A stretch of DNA of 7,204 bases from Verrucomicrobiota bacterium (GCA_008932955.1 WBXE01000121.1:1-7204); one strand, 5' to 3'; numbered from the stretch's first letter, positions 1 through 6,888 are shown. Made by a program: numbers and translations. Notes: generated by a model from the letters alone, not told the origin.

Positions 1-77
1 ACGAGGAAGTCATCGCCGCCGCCGACGCCGCCGGCATGGCCATGATCTTCACTGGCTTCCGCCACTTCAGACACTGA
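1..77 (+). CDS. purH: C-terminal end of PurH (AICAR formyltransferase/IMP cyclohydrolase), partial
   Basis: Only the last 24 codons are present, read in frame from base 3 to a TGA at 75-77. They encode EEVIAAADAAGMAMIFTG followed by FRHFRH. PurH proteins end in a strongly conserved tail of the form D-E-V-I-A-A-A-D-x-x-G-x-A-M-x-F-T-x-x-R-H-F-R-H, and this matches it almost residue for residue, including the terminal RHFRH. PurH performs the last two steps of de novo IMP synthesis in the cytosol. The rest of the gene lies left of the window. No convincing intrinsic terminator follows the stop; an inverted-repeat element begins 8 bp downstream. The short length is the only reason the call is not near certain. 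Confidence 0.86.
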   Translation, partial: EEVIAAADAAGMAMIFTGFRHFRH

Positions 78-85
78 GGTCCATT

Positions 86-110
86 GGGGTCAGTCCCGCA
101 TTTCGAGCAT
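86..110 (+). repeat. Left terminal inverted repeat
   Basis: This 25-bp copy starts GGGGTCAGTCCCGCATTTCG and ends GAGCAT. It pairs with 310-334 in inverted orientation, with 24 of 25 positions matching; the single difference lies in the short A/T run (ATTT here, AAAA on the right). Confidence 0.75.
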
Positions 111-309
111 AATATGGTGGAGCTGGGGGGCTAATCCGCGATGACAGTCCTGCGATGAGAATAGGAATCACAGATTACGCAGATGGCACGGGTTTTTTGA
201 TATGGAATGCTTCATCATTTTTAACTGCGGAGATGCTGCAAAAGAAACCTATTTCAATCTGTGGTTCATCTATCCTACTCTTGGAATCCAACTTCGGCGT
301 TCGGGCTTA

Positions 310-334
310 ATGCTCGAAAAGCGGGACTGACCCC
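310..334 (-). repeat. Right terminal inverted repeat
   Basis: This is the inverted partner of 86-110 and ends in GCGGGACTGACCCC. It sits inside an open frame that could be read from a GTG at 261 into the downstream glycosidase. The repeat therefore argues that the frame before base 381 is not part of the protein. Confidence 0.75.
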
Positions 335-339
335 ACATC

Positions 340-360
340 CCAACCTCCAACCTCCAACCT
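340..360 (+). repeat. Three perfect tandem CCAACCT heptamers in the leader of the glycosidase gene
   Basis: CCAACCT occurs at 340-346, 347-353 and 354-360, ending 20 nt before the ATG at 381. It occupies almost half of the 46 nt between the inverted-repeat element and the start codon. No purine-rich Shine-Dalgarno sequence is present there. A similar CCAAC-rich stretch precedes the mutarotase start at 3013. It could be a translational enhancer, an unstructured leader or just a short tandem repeat; only its presence is certain. Confidence 0.6.
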
Positions 361-380
361 CAGCTCCAGCTTTTTATTCC

Positions 381-2843
381 ATGCTAATATCCCTAAAGCC
401 CCTATCATTCCTGCCGTTCCTGGCGGTCTTGTGCCAGCTGGTGACCCACGCCGCCGCCGAAGAAGTCCGCCTGTCGGCGCTGAATCTGAGTCGCACCCAA
501 CAAGGCACGGGCAAGCCTGGCACCGATCACTCGACGGACGGCAAGCCACTGCGCATCGCTGGCCAGGCATTTGCCCATGGCTTGGGCACCAACGCGCCGA
601 GCCTGCTGCATCTGGACTTGCAGGGCGGCTGCAGCCGCTTCACCGCCAAGGTGGGCATTGATGACGAGGGTCAAGCTAACAAAAGTGGTGGCAGCGTAGA
701 GTTCATCATCGAAGGCGACCACAAAGTCCTGTGGTGCAGCCCGCTGATGCGCGGCGGCATGGCGGCGCAAGCGGTTGATCTCGATCTAAGCGGGGTGAAG
801 CTCCTGGCCCTGCGGGTGACAGACGGCTTTGATGGCACAGAGAATGATCACGCGGATTGGGCGGAGGCGGTGTTTCAGGTGAGCGGTGCCAAGCCTGCAA
901 CGGTGGCTGCACCACCCGCCCCGCCACGGTGGTTGCTGGGTGATGATCTAACCACCGTGTGGCCGGTGAGCCAGGATGCGCGGCTGCCACACGCCGATTT
1001 TATTGAGCAAGGCGGCTTGCGCGTCGGCCAAGTGGTAGCCTATCGGATTGATGCAAAGCGGGCACTCACGCTCAAGCGCAGTGTGATCTGGCCATCTTTG
1101 CGCACCGGCAACAACGGCATGTTCAACGGGCTAATCCGGCATTACGCCCCGCAGGAAATCGAACCGGCCGTCACTGTGGATGCGGCCCCGCTCGGAGCCA
1201 TTTGCGTCGAGCGCGTACTGCTCGACGGCACGCTCACCATCCAAGGCCGGGCGGGCCACGATCTAAGGGTCACGCGTTGCGCCTTTCCCAGCACGACGCT
1301 GCCAACGGCCATTGATCGCTGGACGCTGCACAACACGGGCAAGGTGGCGCATACCGTGGCGGTGGCTCCTCTCAGCTTGAAATACGAGGAAAAGGGTCCC
1401 TACGGCCTCAATGTCACCGAGGTGAGCTGCACCGCGCCAGTGACCACCGTGCTGGAGCCCGGCAAGGAAATGAGTTTTGCGGTGCTGTTCCGCGGGCGCT
1501 TAGACAGCGAGACGCCCGCCCAACTCGACCTCGCTGCTGAGGAAAAGGCCCGTCGCTCCTACGTCAGCGGCATCCAGCGCGACCTGCGCTTAGAGACACC
1601 CGAGCCGGAGCTCGACCGGGCATTCAGCTTTTGCAAGTTGCGCGTCGCTGAGGCGATCAATGCTACGCGCGGTGGCATGATGCTCGCGCCGGGTGGGCTG
1701 GCGTATTACGCCGCGGCTTGGTGCAACGATAACGTGGAATACGCCGGGCCATTTTTCCCGTTTCTGGGTGAAAAAAATGGCAATCAGGCGTCGCTGGATA
1801 CCTACCGGCTGTTCCAAAAGCACATGCAGCCCGACTTCAAGACCATGCCCTCGTCGCTGCACTCTGAGGGCATCGGTTTGGGCAGTGCGGACGGCGATCG
1901 CGGGGATGCGGCGATGTATGCCTACGGTTGCGCGCGCTTTTGCCTGGCTCGCGGCGACCAAGCCATCGCCAAGGAACTCTGGCCCGCCATCGCCTGGTGC
2001 TTGGAATACTCCCGCCGCCAAACCACTCCCGACGGGGTGATCGCTTCCAATACCGACGAACTCGAAGGCCGTCTGCCCACCGGCAAGGCGAATTTATCTA
2101 CCTCCAGCCTGTACTACGGCGGCCTGCGCTCTGCCGCTGATTTGGGCCGGGTGCTGGGCTTTGCCGCCGAGGCCCGCAGTTATGACGAGCAAGCCGACGC
2201 CATGGCTAAGGCGATCGACAAATATTTTGCTGCCACGGTCGCGGGTTTCAATACCTATCGCTACTACGATGGCAACGACGTGCTGCGTTCATGGATTTGT
2301 TTGCCGCTGTGCATGGGTCTCAAGGAGCGGCGCGATGGCACCATCGCCGCCCTGTTCTCACCCCAACTCTGGACCTCCGATGGCCTGGCTTCGCAGGCCG
2401 GCGATCTGGCATTCTGGGACCGCTCCACCCTCTACGGCTTGCGCGGCGTCCTCCAGGCCGGCGCAACCACCACCGCTTTGCCCTATCTAAGCGCCTACAC
2501 CCGCCGCCGCCTGCTGGGTGAGCACGTGCCCTATCCGGTAGAAGCGTGGCCCGAGGGCGATCAGCGCCACCTGTCGTCGGAGAGCGGCTTGTATTGCCGC
2601 ATCTTCACCGAGGGGCTCTTCGGCATGTTGCCCACCGGTCTTGATCGGTTCCGCTGCACCCCGCGTCTGCCCGACGGCTGGCCGCGTATGGCCCTGCGCT
2701 CGGTGCGTGCCTTCAACCGCAACTTCGACGTGGTGGTTGAACGCCGAGGCAAACTCCAACACCTCAGTGTGATCCAAGGCGGCAAAATCATCGCCGAGAA
2801 CGACCTGAAAGCCGGCGAGTCCGCCGAGGTCTGCCTGCCCTAA
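381..2843 (+). CDS. Secreted NPCBM-domain protein with a six-hairpin, alpha-L-rhamnosidase-like glycosidase fold
   Basis: The 820-aa product is probably exported and hydrolyses glycosides. Residues 1-26 form a signal peptide (hydrophobic LSFLPFLAVLCQLV, cleavage near HAAA|EEV). Residues about 27-168 are an NPCBM carbohydrate-binding domain, with HGLGTNAPS at 66-74, VGIDDE at 91-96 and DHADWAEA at 156-163. A proline/alanine linker at about 170-180 leads to a beta-rich region (about 181-405) and then an (alpha/alpha)6-type region (about 410-745). Acid-rich motifs there are WCNDNVE (447-453), DGDRGD (504-509), TDELEG (558-563) and EAWPEGDQRHLSSES (721-735) followed by FTEGLFG. The tail after PTG is a beta domain typical of GH78-like enzymes. 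I cannot name the exact GH family or pick the catalytic pair. ATG 381 is chosen over GTG 261 because it begins the signal peptide, and the extension would translate the inverted repeat. There is no Shine-Dalgarno sequence. The next gene encodes an exported mutarotase on the same strand. Confidence 0.8.
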   Translation: MLISLKPLSFLPFLAVLCQLVTHAAAEEVRLSALNLSRTQQGTGKPGTDHSTDGKPLRIAGQAFAHGLGTNAPSLLHLDLQGGCSRFTAKVGIDDEGQANKSGGSVEFIIEGDHKVLWCSPLMRGGMAAQAVDLDLSGVKLLALRVTDGFDGTENDHADWAEAVFQVSGAKPATVAAPPAPPRWLLGDDLTTVWPVSQDARLPHADFIEQGGLRVGQVVAYRIDAKRALTLKRSVIWPSLRTGNNGMFNGLIRHYAPQEIEPAVTVDAAPLGAICVERVLLDGTLTIQGRAGHDLRVTRCAFPSTTLPTAIDRWTLHNTGKVAHTVAVAPLSLKYEEKGPYGLNVTEVSCTAPVTTVLEPGKEMSFAVLFRGRLDSETPAQLDLAAEEKARRSYVSGIQRDLRLETPEPELDRAFSFCKLRVAEAINATRGGMMLAPGGLAYYAAAWCNDNVEYAGPFFPFLGEKNGNQASLDTYRLFQKHMQPDFKTMPSSLHSEGIGLGSADGDRGDAAMYAYGCARFCLARGDQAIAKELWPAIAWCLEYSRRQTTPDGVIASNTDELEGRLPTGKANLSTSSLYYGGLRSAADLGRVLGFAAEARSYDEQADAMAKAIDKYFAATVAGFNTYRYYDGNDVLRSWICLPLCMGLKERRDGTIAALFSPQLWTSDGLASQAGDLAFWDRSTLYGLRGVLQAGATTTALPYLSAYTRRRLLGEHVPYPVEAWPEGDQRHLSSESGLYCRIFTEGLFGMLPTGLDRFRCTPRLPDGWPRMALRSVRAFNRNFDVVVERRGKLQHLSVIQGGKIIAENDLKAGESAEVCLP

Positions 2844-2984
2844 CTCAATACCCGCGGTGCCCGGTTTGTCATCACAATCGGTCATTTCGAGTTAGTTCTG
2901 ACGAAAAAACCCAACATCGGGCTTGAAATGGGAGGCTGAAAACGAGACTCTGAGGCGGCAGGTGTTCGATTCTCGCCCAGCTCC

Positions 2985-3003
2985 CCAACCAACTATCCAA
3001 CCC
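2985..3003 (+). promoter_or_regulatory. CCAAC-rich leader without Shine-Dalgarno before the mutarotase start
   Basis: CCAACC, AACTAT and CCAACCC follow one another here and end 9 nt before ATG 3013. The stretch has few purine pairs and nothing complementary to the 16S 3' end. It resembles the CCAACCT repeats before the glycosidase. The rest of the 169-nt gap (2844-3012) shows no clear promoter; TTGTCA at 2866-2871 has no good -10 partner. Confidence 0.3.
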
Positions 3004-3012
3004 GAAGTCACT

Positions 3013-4179
3013 ATGAAATCAACCGCCCTGTTTTTCATTGCCGCGCTGAGTACCTGCGCCCTGGCAGCCGAAGCGCCCACAGCGCCATCACCCAAGGCGG
3101 CAGCGCCCATCGCCGAGCCGTTTGGTAAAACTGCCGACGGCACCGCAGTGAATGTGTTCACCCTAACCAACAGTCATGGCATCAAGCTCCGCGCCATGAC
3201 CTACGGTGCCATCGTGCTGAGTCTCGAAACACCTGATCGCGATGGCAAGCTCGCCGATATTGTGCTCGGCTACAACACGGTGGACGAGTACATCAAGGAT
3301 ACGCCGTATTTTGGCGCGATTGTCGGCCGCTATGGCAACCGAATTGCCAATGGCAAGTTCAGCCTCAATGGCCAGGACTACACGCTGGCCACCAACAATG
3401 AGCCCGGTGGCATCAAGTGCTCGCTGCACGGCGGCCTCACGGGCTTTGACAAGGTGGTGTGGAAAGGTGAGGGCCTGCTCAACAAGGATGGCTCGCAAGG
3501 GGTGAAGTTTACCTATCTGAGCAAGGATGGCGAGGAAGGTTACCCCGGCAACCTGAGTCTGAGCGTCACCTATACCCTTACTAGCAAAAATGAGTGGAAA
3601 ATTCAATATGCGGCCACGACCGACAAGGCGACCCCGATCAACGTCACCCAGCACAGTTATTTTAATCTCAAGGGTGAAGGCAACGGCGATATCCTCGGTC
3701 ACGAGTTGATGCTGGCTGCCGCCAAGACCACCCCGGTCACCGCCGGCCTCATTCCTACTGGCAAGTTCGCCCCGGTTGCCGGCACGCCGTTTGACTTCAC
3801 CAAGCCCACCGCCATCGGTGCCCGCGTCACCGCCGACGACGAACAAATGAAATTCGGCGGCGGCTATGACCATAACTGGGTGCTCGACAACCAGAGCGGC
3901 AAACTCGCGCTAGCCGCCAAGGTGTACGAGCCGACCACCGGTCGCAGCATGGAAGTGCTCACCACCGAGCCAGGCATCCAATTTTATTGCGGCAATTTCC
4001 TTGATGGCAAACAAACCGGCAAGTCCGGCAAGAAGTATGAGTTCCGCAATGGCTTCTGCTTGGAAACCCAGCACTATCCGGATTCTCCTAACCAAGCCAC
4101 ATTCCCCAGCGTCATCCTCAAGCCTGGCAAGGCCCTCAGTAGCACCACCATCTACCGCTTTAGCAGTAAGAAGTCATAG
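3013..4179 (+). CDS. galM: Exported aldose 1-epimerase (galactose mutarotase)
   Basis: The 388-aa enzyme interconverts alpha and beta anomers of free aldoses such as galactose or glucose. The GalM signatures are all present: NRIAN with Arg110, SLHGG with His139, VTQHSYFNL with His214 (catalytic acid position), GYDHNW with Asp286, EPGIQFYCGNFL, and GFCLETQHYPD with Glu351 (catalytic base position). Residues 1-18 (MKSTALFFIAALSTCALA) form a signal peptide, followed by an Ala/Pro-rich stretch to about residue 36, so the enzyme works outside the cytoplasm. LSTC is not a good lipobox. ATG 3013 is preferred over an in-frame TTG at 2923 because the signal peptide starts there. Length fits the family once the export signal is allowed for. 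The gene follows the secreted glycosidase, which points to extracellular or periplasmic sugar handling. It converges with the next gene with 14 nt between stops. Confidence 0.93.
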   Translation: MKSTALFFIAALSTCALAAEAPTAPSPKAAAPIAEPFGKTADGTAVNVFTLTNSHGIKLRAMTYGAIVLSLETPDRDGKLADIVLGYNTVDEYIKDTPYFGAIVGRYGNRIANGKFSLNGQDYTLATNNEPGGIKCSLHGGLTGFDKVVWKGEGLLNKDGSQGVKFTYLSKDGEEGYPGNLSLSVTYTLTSKNEWKIQYAATTDKATPINVTQHSYFNLKGEGNGDILGHELMLAAAKTTPVTAGLIPTGKFAPVAGTPFDFTKPTAIGARVTADDEQMKFGGGYDHNWVLDNQSGKLALAAKVYEPTTGRSMEVLTTEPGIQFYCGNFLDGKQTGKSGKKYEFRNGFCLETQHYPDSPNQATFPSVILKPGKALSSTTIYRFSSKKS

Positions 4180-4193
4180 ACTCTGAACTTCCG

Positions 4194-5603
4194 TTAGGCA
4201 GGCGCGAGGCGCTGGAGCGCGTGGCGTTGGGCCATGGGCCAAGCCACTTCTGGCACTAGGCGGCGCCAGCGCTCATCCCCCTCGACGATCATTCGGCACA
4301 CATCGCGACCGGTGTGCCGCAGCATTTCATCATCCTCGCAAGCCAAGCCAAGGATGCGCTGGTTGTCCCGGAAGTGTTGATAGAGATGCACGCAGTCAGC
4401 CGGCGCGCAAAAGTTCTCCACCGTCACCAACTCACCGCTGCGGCGGTTTTTCCACGGAAATACATGCAATGTCACCCGCGGAAGAAACAGTCGAGCGAAG
4501 GATTCTAACAATCCTCCGGGCAGGTTTTCCGACCACTTCGCCTTAAACAGCTCATTGAGCAAGCCAATGCTCAGAATGATGCCCACGGGTTGGGTCGTGC
4601 AGCGGTTGAGAAATCCGGCAATCCGGTGAAATTCCGCACAGCGCGACAGCAGCACCGTCTCTCCCAAAGCTTGCAAGGCATCGGCCCGATCCAAAAACCC
4701 TTGCAAATCAATCTTTTCGCCGCGCAGAAGATTATCTAACGAAATTTCGCAAAGCCGCATCTCCTGCCCGCTGTCCTCCGCTGCCAAGCCCGCCGCAAAT
4801 CCGTGCCCCGCCTGGCCGAGCATCGCCAAATGCACATTCATCACTGGGTCGAAGCTGCCGCGCAACAACAGCACCGGCCGCCGGTACAGCGCCTCCGCCG
4901 GTTGTACCACCTCGCCGCTGGGTAGAAACATCGTTGCATCCGTGAGTCCGCTGGCCACCAGTTGCAAGGCGCACAGGCGGTTGTCAAAGTTTTCATAACC
5001 GTACCCCGTCAATTTTAACAGATCGATTTCCACCCGCCCGGGCGCGAGGTTTTCCACCAGCGCCTCGACGAAGTGCTGCAAGCTGCCGCGCTGGCGGAAC
5101 GCCGCATAGATGAGATTCACCCCGATGATGCCCAGCGCGTCCATCTGATCGGTGGTCTCCCGATCTAACATTCGGACGTGCAGGATAATGTCCGAGGCTG
5201 CGGCACCGGGTTGCATTTGGAAACGCATGCCCAGCCAGCCATGGCACTCCCCGGAGTCTTGCCAGCCGCGGGCCCGCACGGTGTTACAAAACGAAAAAAA
5301 CGTGGTATTGAGGCCGCGGCTGGGGGCGAGGCGCTCGAGTTGGATGGCATACTCGTGCTCGAGCATGGCGGTGAGGCGTTCGACCGATACGTAGCGCGAG
5401 GCGCGCCCGTAGATTGCGTCGCTCATGGTCATGTCATAGGCCGAGATGGATTTGGCGACGAGTCCGGCGGTGCCCGAGGCGCGGAAAAACCAGTTGGCGG
5501 TTTCCTGGCCGGCACCGATCTCGGCGAAAGTGCCGTAGACCTCCGGATCGAGATTCAGTTCAAGCGCCTTGTCATAGGTCGTCTGATTCATGGCGGATTT
5601 CAT
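4194..5603 (-). CDS. Conserved soluble protein of unknown function with a nucleotidyltransferase-like GSFDP motif
   Basis: The 469-aa protein belongs, by my recollection of its conserved text, to a family found in cyanobacteria, Bacteroidetes, Acidobacteria and others, marked by LNLDPxxYGTFAEIGAGQE (here 17-34). Some databases label members 'TonB-dependent receptor'. Nothing here supports that: there is no signal peptide, no TonB box, no plug and no beta-barrel pattern. Other family-like blocks are KSISAYDMTMSDAIYG (51-66), ECHGWLGMRFQ (119-129), ALGIIGVNLIYAAF (156-169) and DNRL..LQLV (207-216). RGSFDPVMNVH at 248-258 resembles the GxFDPxHxGH nucleotide-binding motif of NadD-type adenylyltransferases, but its first His is replaced by Met and its GH by VH. 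A C-terminal region has FPWKNRRSGELVTVENF and HLYQHFRDN. The ATG overlaps the upstream stop as ATGA and has GGAG 8 nt upstream. Biochemical function is unknown. Confidence 0.85.
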   Translation of the reverse strand: MKSAMNQTTYDKALELNLDPEVYGTFAEIGAGQETANWFFRASGTAGLVAKSISAYDMTMSDAIYGRASRYVSVERLTAMLEHEYAIQLERLAPSRGLNTTFFSFCNTVRARGWQDSGECHGWLGMRFQMQPGAAASDIILHVRMLDRETTDQMDALGIIGVNLIYAAFRQRGSLQHFVEALVENLAPGRVEIDLLKLTGYGYENFDNRLCALQLVASGLTDATMFLPSGEVVQPAEALYRRPVLLLRGSFDPVMNVHLAMLGQAGHGFAAGLAAEDSGQEMRLCEISLDNLLRGEKIDLQGFLDRADALQALGETVLLSRCAEFHRIAGFLNRCTTQPVGIILSIGLLNELFKAKWSENLPGGLLESFARLFLPRVTLHVFPWKNRRSGELVTVENFCAPADCVHLYQHFRDNQRILGLACEDDEMLRHTGRDVCRMIVEGDERWRRLVPEVAWPMAQRHALQRLAPA

Positions 5604-5615
5604 TCATCTTTCTCC
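5600..5615 (-). promoter_or_regulatory. GGAG ribosome-binding site and ATGA stop/start overlap
   Basis: On the - strand GGAG (5615-5612) lies 8 nt before ATG 5603-5601, inside the final codons of the upstream gene, whose TGA is at 5602-5600. The overlap supports translational coupling and favours this start over a second Met four codons later. Confidence 0.75.
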
Positions 5616-6769
5616 AGCCAACTGGTGGCCACTACCTCGTCAATCACCACCTGGTTGTTCGCTGCGTTGCTCGCTGCGGCAAAGCGGATTTTCACCATCA
5701 TGGTTGCGTGATCGACCTCCGAGCTCATCTGGATTTTCGCTGCCGCGGCTGACCCGCGTTGGACGTAGCCAAAAATCATGTGTTCGCCATCTGCGGATTC
5801 CAGACGATAGGACTGCCACTGGCTGTCATCGGTAAAGGCGAAGTTATAGTAATCCACGCGTTTGACAATGACGCGGAACTCGGTGGCTTGGCTAGGCTTG
5901 GCGGCGAGCAATTCCCGCCACGACATCTCCGACCAGCCAACCCAACTTTCCCAGTCAATTTTGAGTCCCCCGGGCGTCTCAACAAAAGTGAGTTGGCGAC
6001 TTTCAAAATTGCGGGTCCGCACTTCCACCACCGTAGACGAGTCGCCGAAGGCCAGGTTGCCGCTGGTGTTGAATTGCGCTAAGCCGGATGGCTCGATGCG
6101 CCCTTGCGGGTATTGGTGCTGCAGGCGTGGCTTGGCGCGCTGCGGGTTGCGGATCAAGGGTAGCAGTTCATCCACGGTTGTGGCCTCGAGAAACTTGCGG
6201 GCCAGCGGTTCGGTCTCGGTCAGAATCGATGCTACGCTGCGCTGCATGATCGAAGGCAACTCGGCCACGCCGGCGTCCGTCGCTGGCCTGGCTGGGGCTG
6301 GCACTGGCACCTCAAGCACGGCCTTGCCACCTCGCAGCGCGACCCATCCCGCCCCTGCGAGCAGGCCAAAGACCGCCAAGCCCACGCCTAACATCCAGTG
6401 GAGCGTCCGGCGTTTCAGTCCTTCTGAGCTGGTTTGGACCGAGGATTCGCGTTCCCAAGAGACCTGCTTTGAGCTGTTCGTCGCGGTGGCGGCGTTGCGC
6501 CGTTTGCGCACCCGCTGCTTGATGCCCTGCTGCGCGGATTTAGCGCCAGAGGTGGCAGGAGGCGCTTGCGGTGCCAATTGGGCGGGGTTGATAATTTCGG
6601 CCAGCAGTGGGGGCGTTATCTCACCTGCGGCGGGAATCCGCAATAAGCGCCGGCAGTTTTGGCAGACCAAGCCCCGGCCATCATGATCCCGCGGTACGCG
6701 GAACACCAAGCGGCAATCCGGGCATACATACCCGCTCCACCGTCTCGCGTTTTCATGAGTCTCAGACAC
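5600..6769 (-). CDS. Zinc-ribbon, single-span membrane protein of unknown function
   Basis: The 389-aa protein begins with a zinc-ribbon-like knuckle pair, C16-P-D-C19 and C36-Q-N-C39, followed by a low-complexity, Ala/Gln/Pro-rich and basic linker (KQRVRKRR at 84-91, LKRR at 118-121). One hydrophobic segment (about 124-146, HWMLGVGLAVFGLLAGAGWVAL) follows. The basic residues before it put the zinc ribbon in the cytoplasm and about 240 C-terminal residues outside. A Pro/Ala stretch (154-163) leads to a C-terminal domain with FLEATTVDELLPLIRNP (193-209) and a Trp-rich IDWESWVGWSEMSWRELL (271-288), which I do not recognise. The start is GTG; no in-frame ATG lies upstream before the stop at 6832-6830. 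No strong Shine-Dalgarno site is visible. It is the first gene of a coupled pair with the 469-aa protein, so the two may share a role at the membrane. Confidence 0.8.
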   Translation of the reverse strand: MSETHENARRWSGYVCPDCRLVFRVPRDHDGRGLVCQNCRRLLRIPAAGEITPPLLAEIINPAQLAPQAPPATSGAKSAQQGIKQRVRKRRNAATATNSSKQVSWERESSVQTSSEGLKRRTLHWMLGVGLAVFGLLAGAGWVALRGGKAVLEVPVPAPARPATDAGVAELPSIMQRSVASILTETEPLARKFLEATTVDELLPLIRNPQRAKPRLQHQYPQGRIEPSGLAQFNTSGNLAFGDSSTVVEVRTRNFESRQLTFVETPGGLKIDWESWVGWSEMSWRELLAAKPSQATEFRVIVKRVDYYNFAFTDDSQWQSYRLESADGEHMIFGYVQRGSAAAAKIQMSSEVDHATMMVKIRFAAASNAANNQVVIDEVVATSWLEKDE

Positions 6770-6871
6770 ACCCGGAGCCTGCTGCAGATGGATCGTTTCT
6801 GCAAGCCTTGTCCAAGACCGGGGCTTTATTCATTTCAGCGCATCGATTTCAGACTGCTTGAGATGTGTTGC

Positions 6872-6888
6872 GGCGCTCTGTGAGCGCC
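6872..6888. repeat. Perfect hairpin GGCGCTC-TGT-GAGCGCC
   Basis: A 7-bp perfect stem around three bases marks the left edge of the repeat cluster. No T-tract follows on either strand, so it is not called a terminator. Confidence 0.6.

Larger units (their letters stand above)
86..334. mobile_element. MITE-like or REP-type non-coding element with 25-bp terminal inverted repeats
   Basis: Bases 86-110 and 310-334 are inverted copies of each other over 25 bp with one mismatch, and both outer ends read GGGGTCAGTCCCGC toward the inside. The 199 bp between them hold no credible gene. They contain an 8-bp inverted pair, CACAGATT at 169-176 and AATCTGTG at 256-263, and are visibly more AT-rich than the flanking genes. 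I see no clear target-site duplication: the bases outside are CCATT on the left and ACATC on the right. Ends beginning GGGGTCAG are, as far as I recall, common beside IS200-like Y1 (REP-associated) transposases in other bacteria, which suggests a non-autonomous or decayed relative. No transposase is in the window. The alternative is two unrelated insertions of one palindromic repeat. Confidence 0.5.

Noticed and set aside
2904..2924. Possible intrinsic terminator on the - strand (AAGCCC-GATGTT-GGGTTT then TTT)
   Set aside because: The stem needs a G-T pair, half the T run is within the stem, and no - strand gene lies upstream of it. On the + strand it has a mismatch and no T-tract.
2923..3012. 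Upstream TTG start for the mutarotase adding 30 residues
   Set aside because: The added segment is hydrophilic and precedes a perfect signal peptide at Met 3013, so it would block export.
3163..3873. 236-codon open frame on the - strand inside the mutarotase gene
   Set aside because: It is antisense to a gene with all GalM catalytic motifs, and its Val/Ala/Gly-rich text looks like a shadow frame.
4194..5603. TonB-dependent receptor call for the 469-aa protein
   Set aside because: It has no signal peptide, no TonB box, no plug domain and no alternating beta-barrel pattern. The name appears to be an inherited database label.
5178..5711. 177-codon open frame on the + strand opposite the coupled - strand pair
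   Set aside because: It runs antisense across two conserved coding frames and has no recognisable motif.
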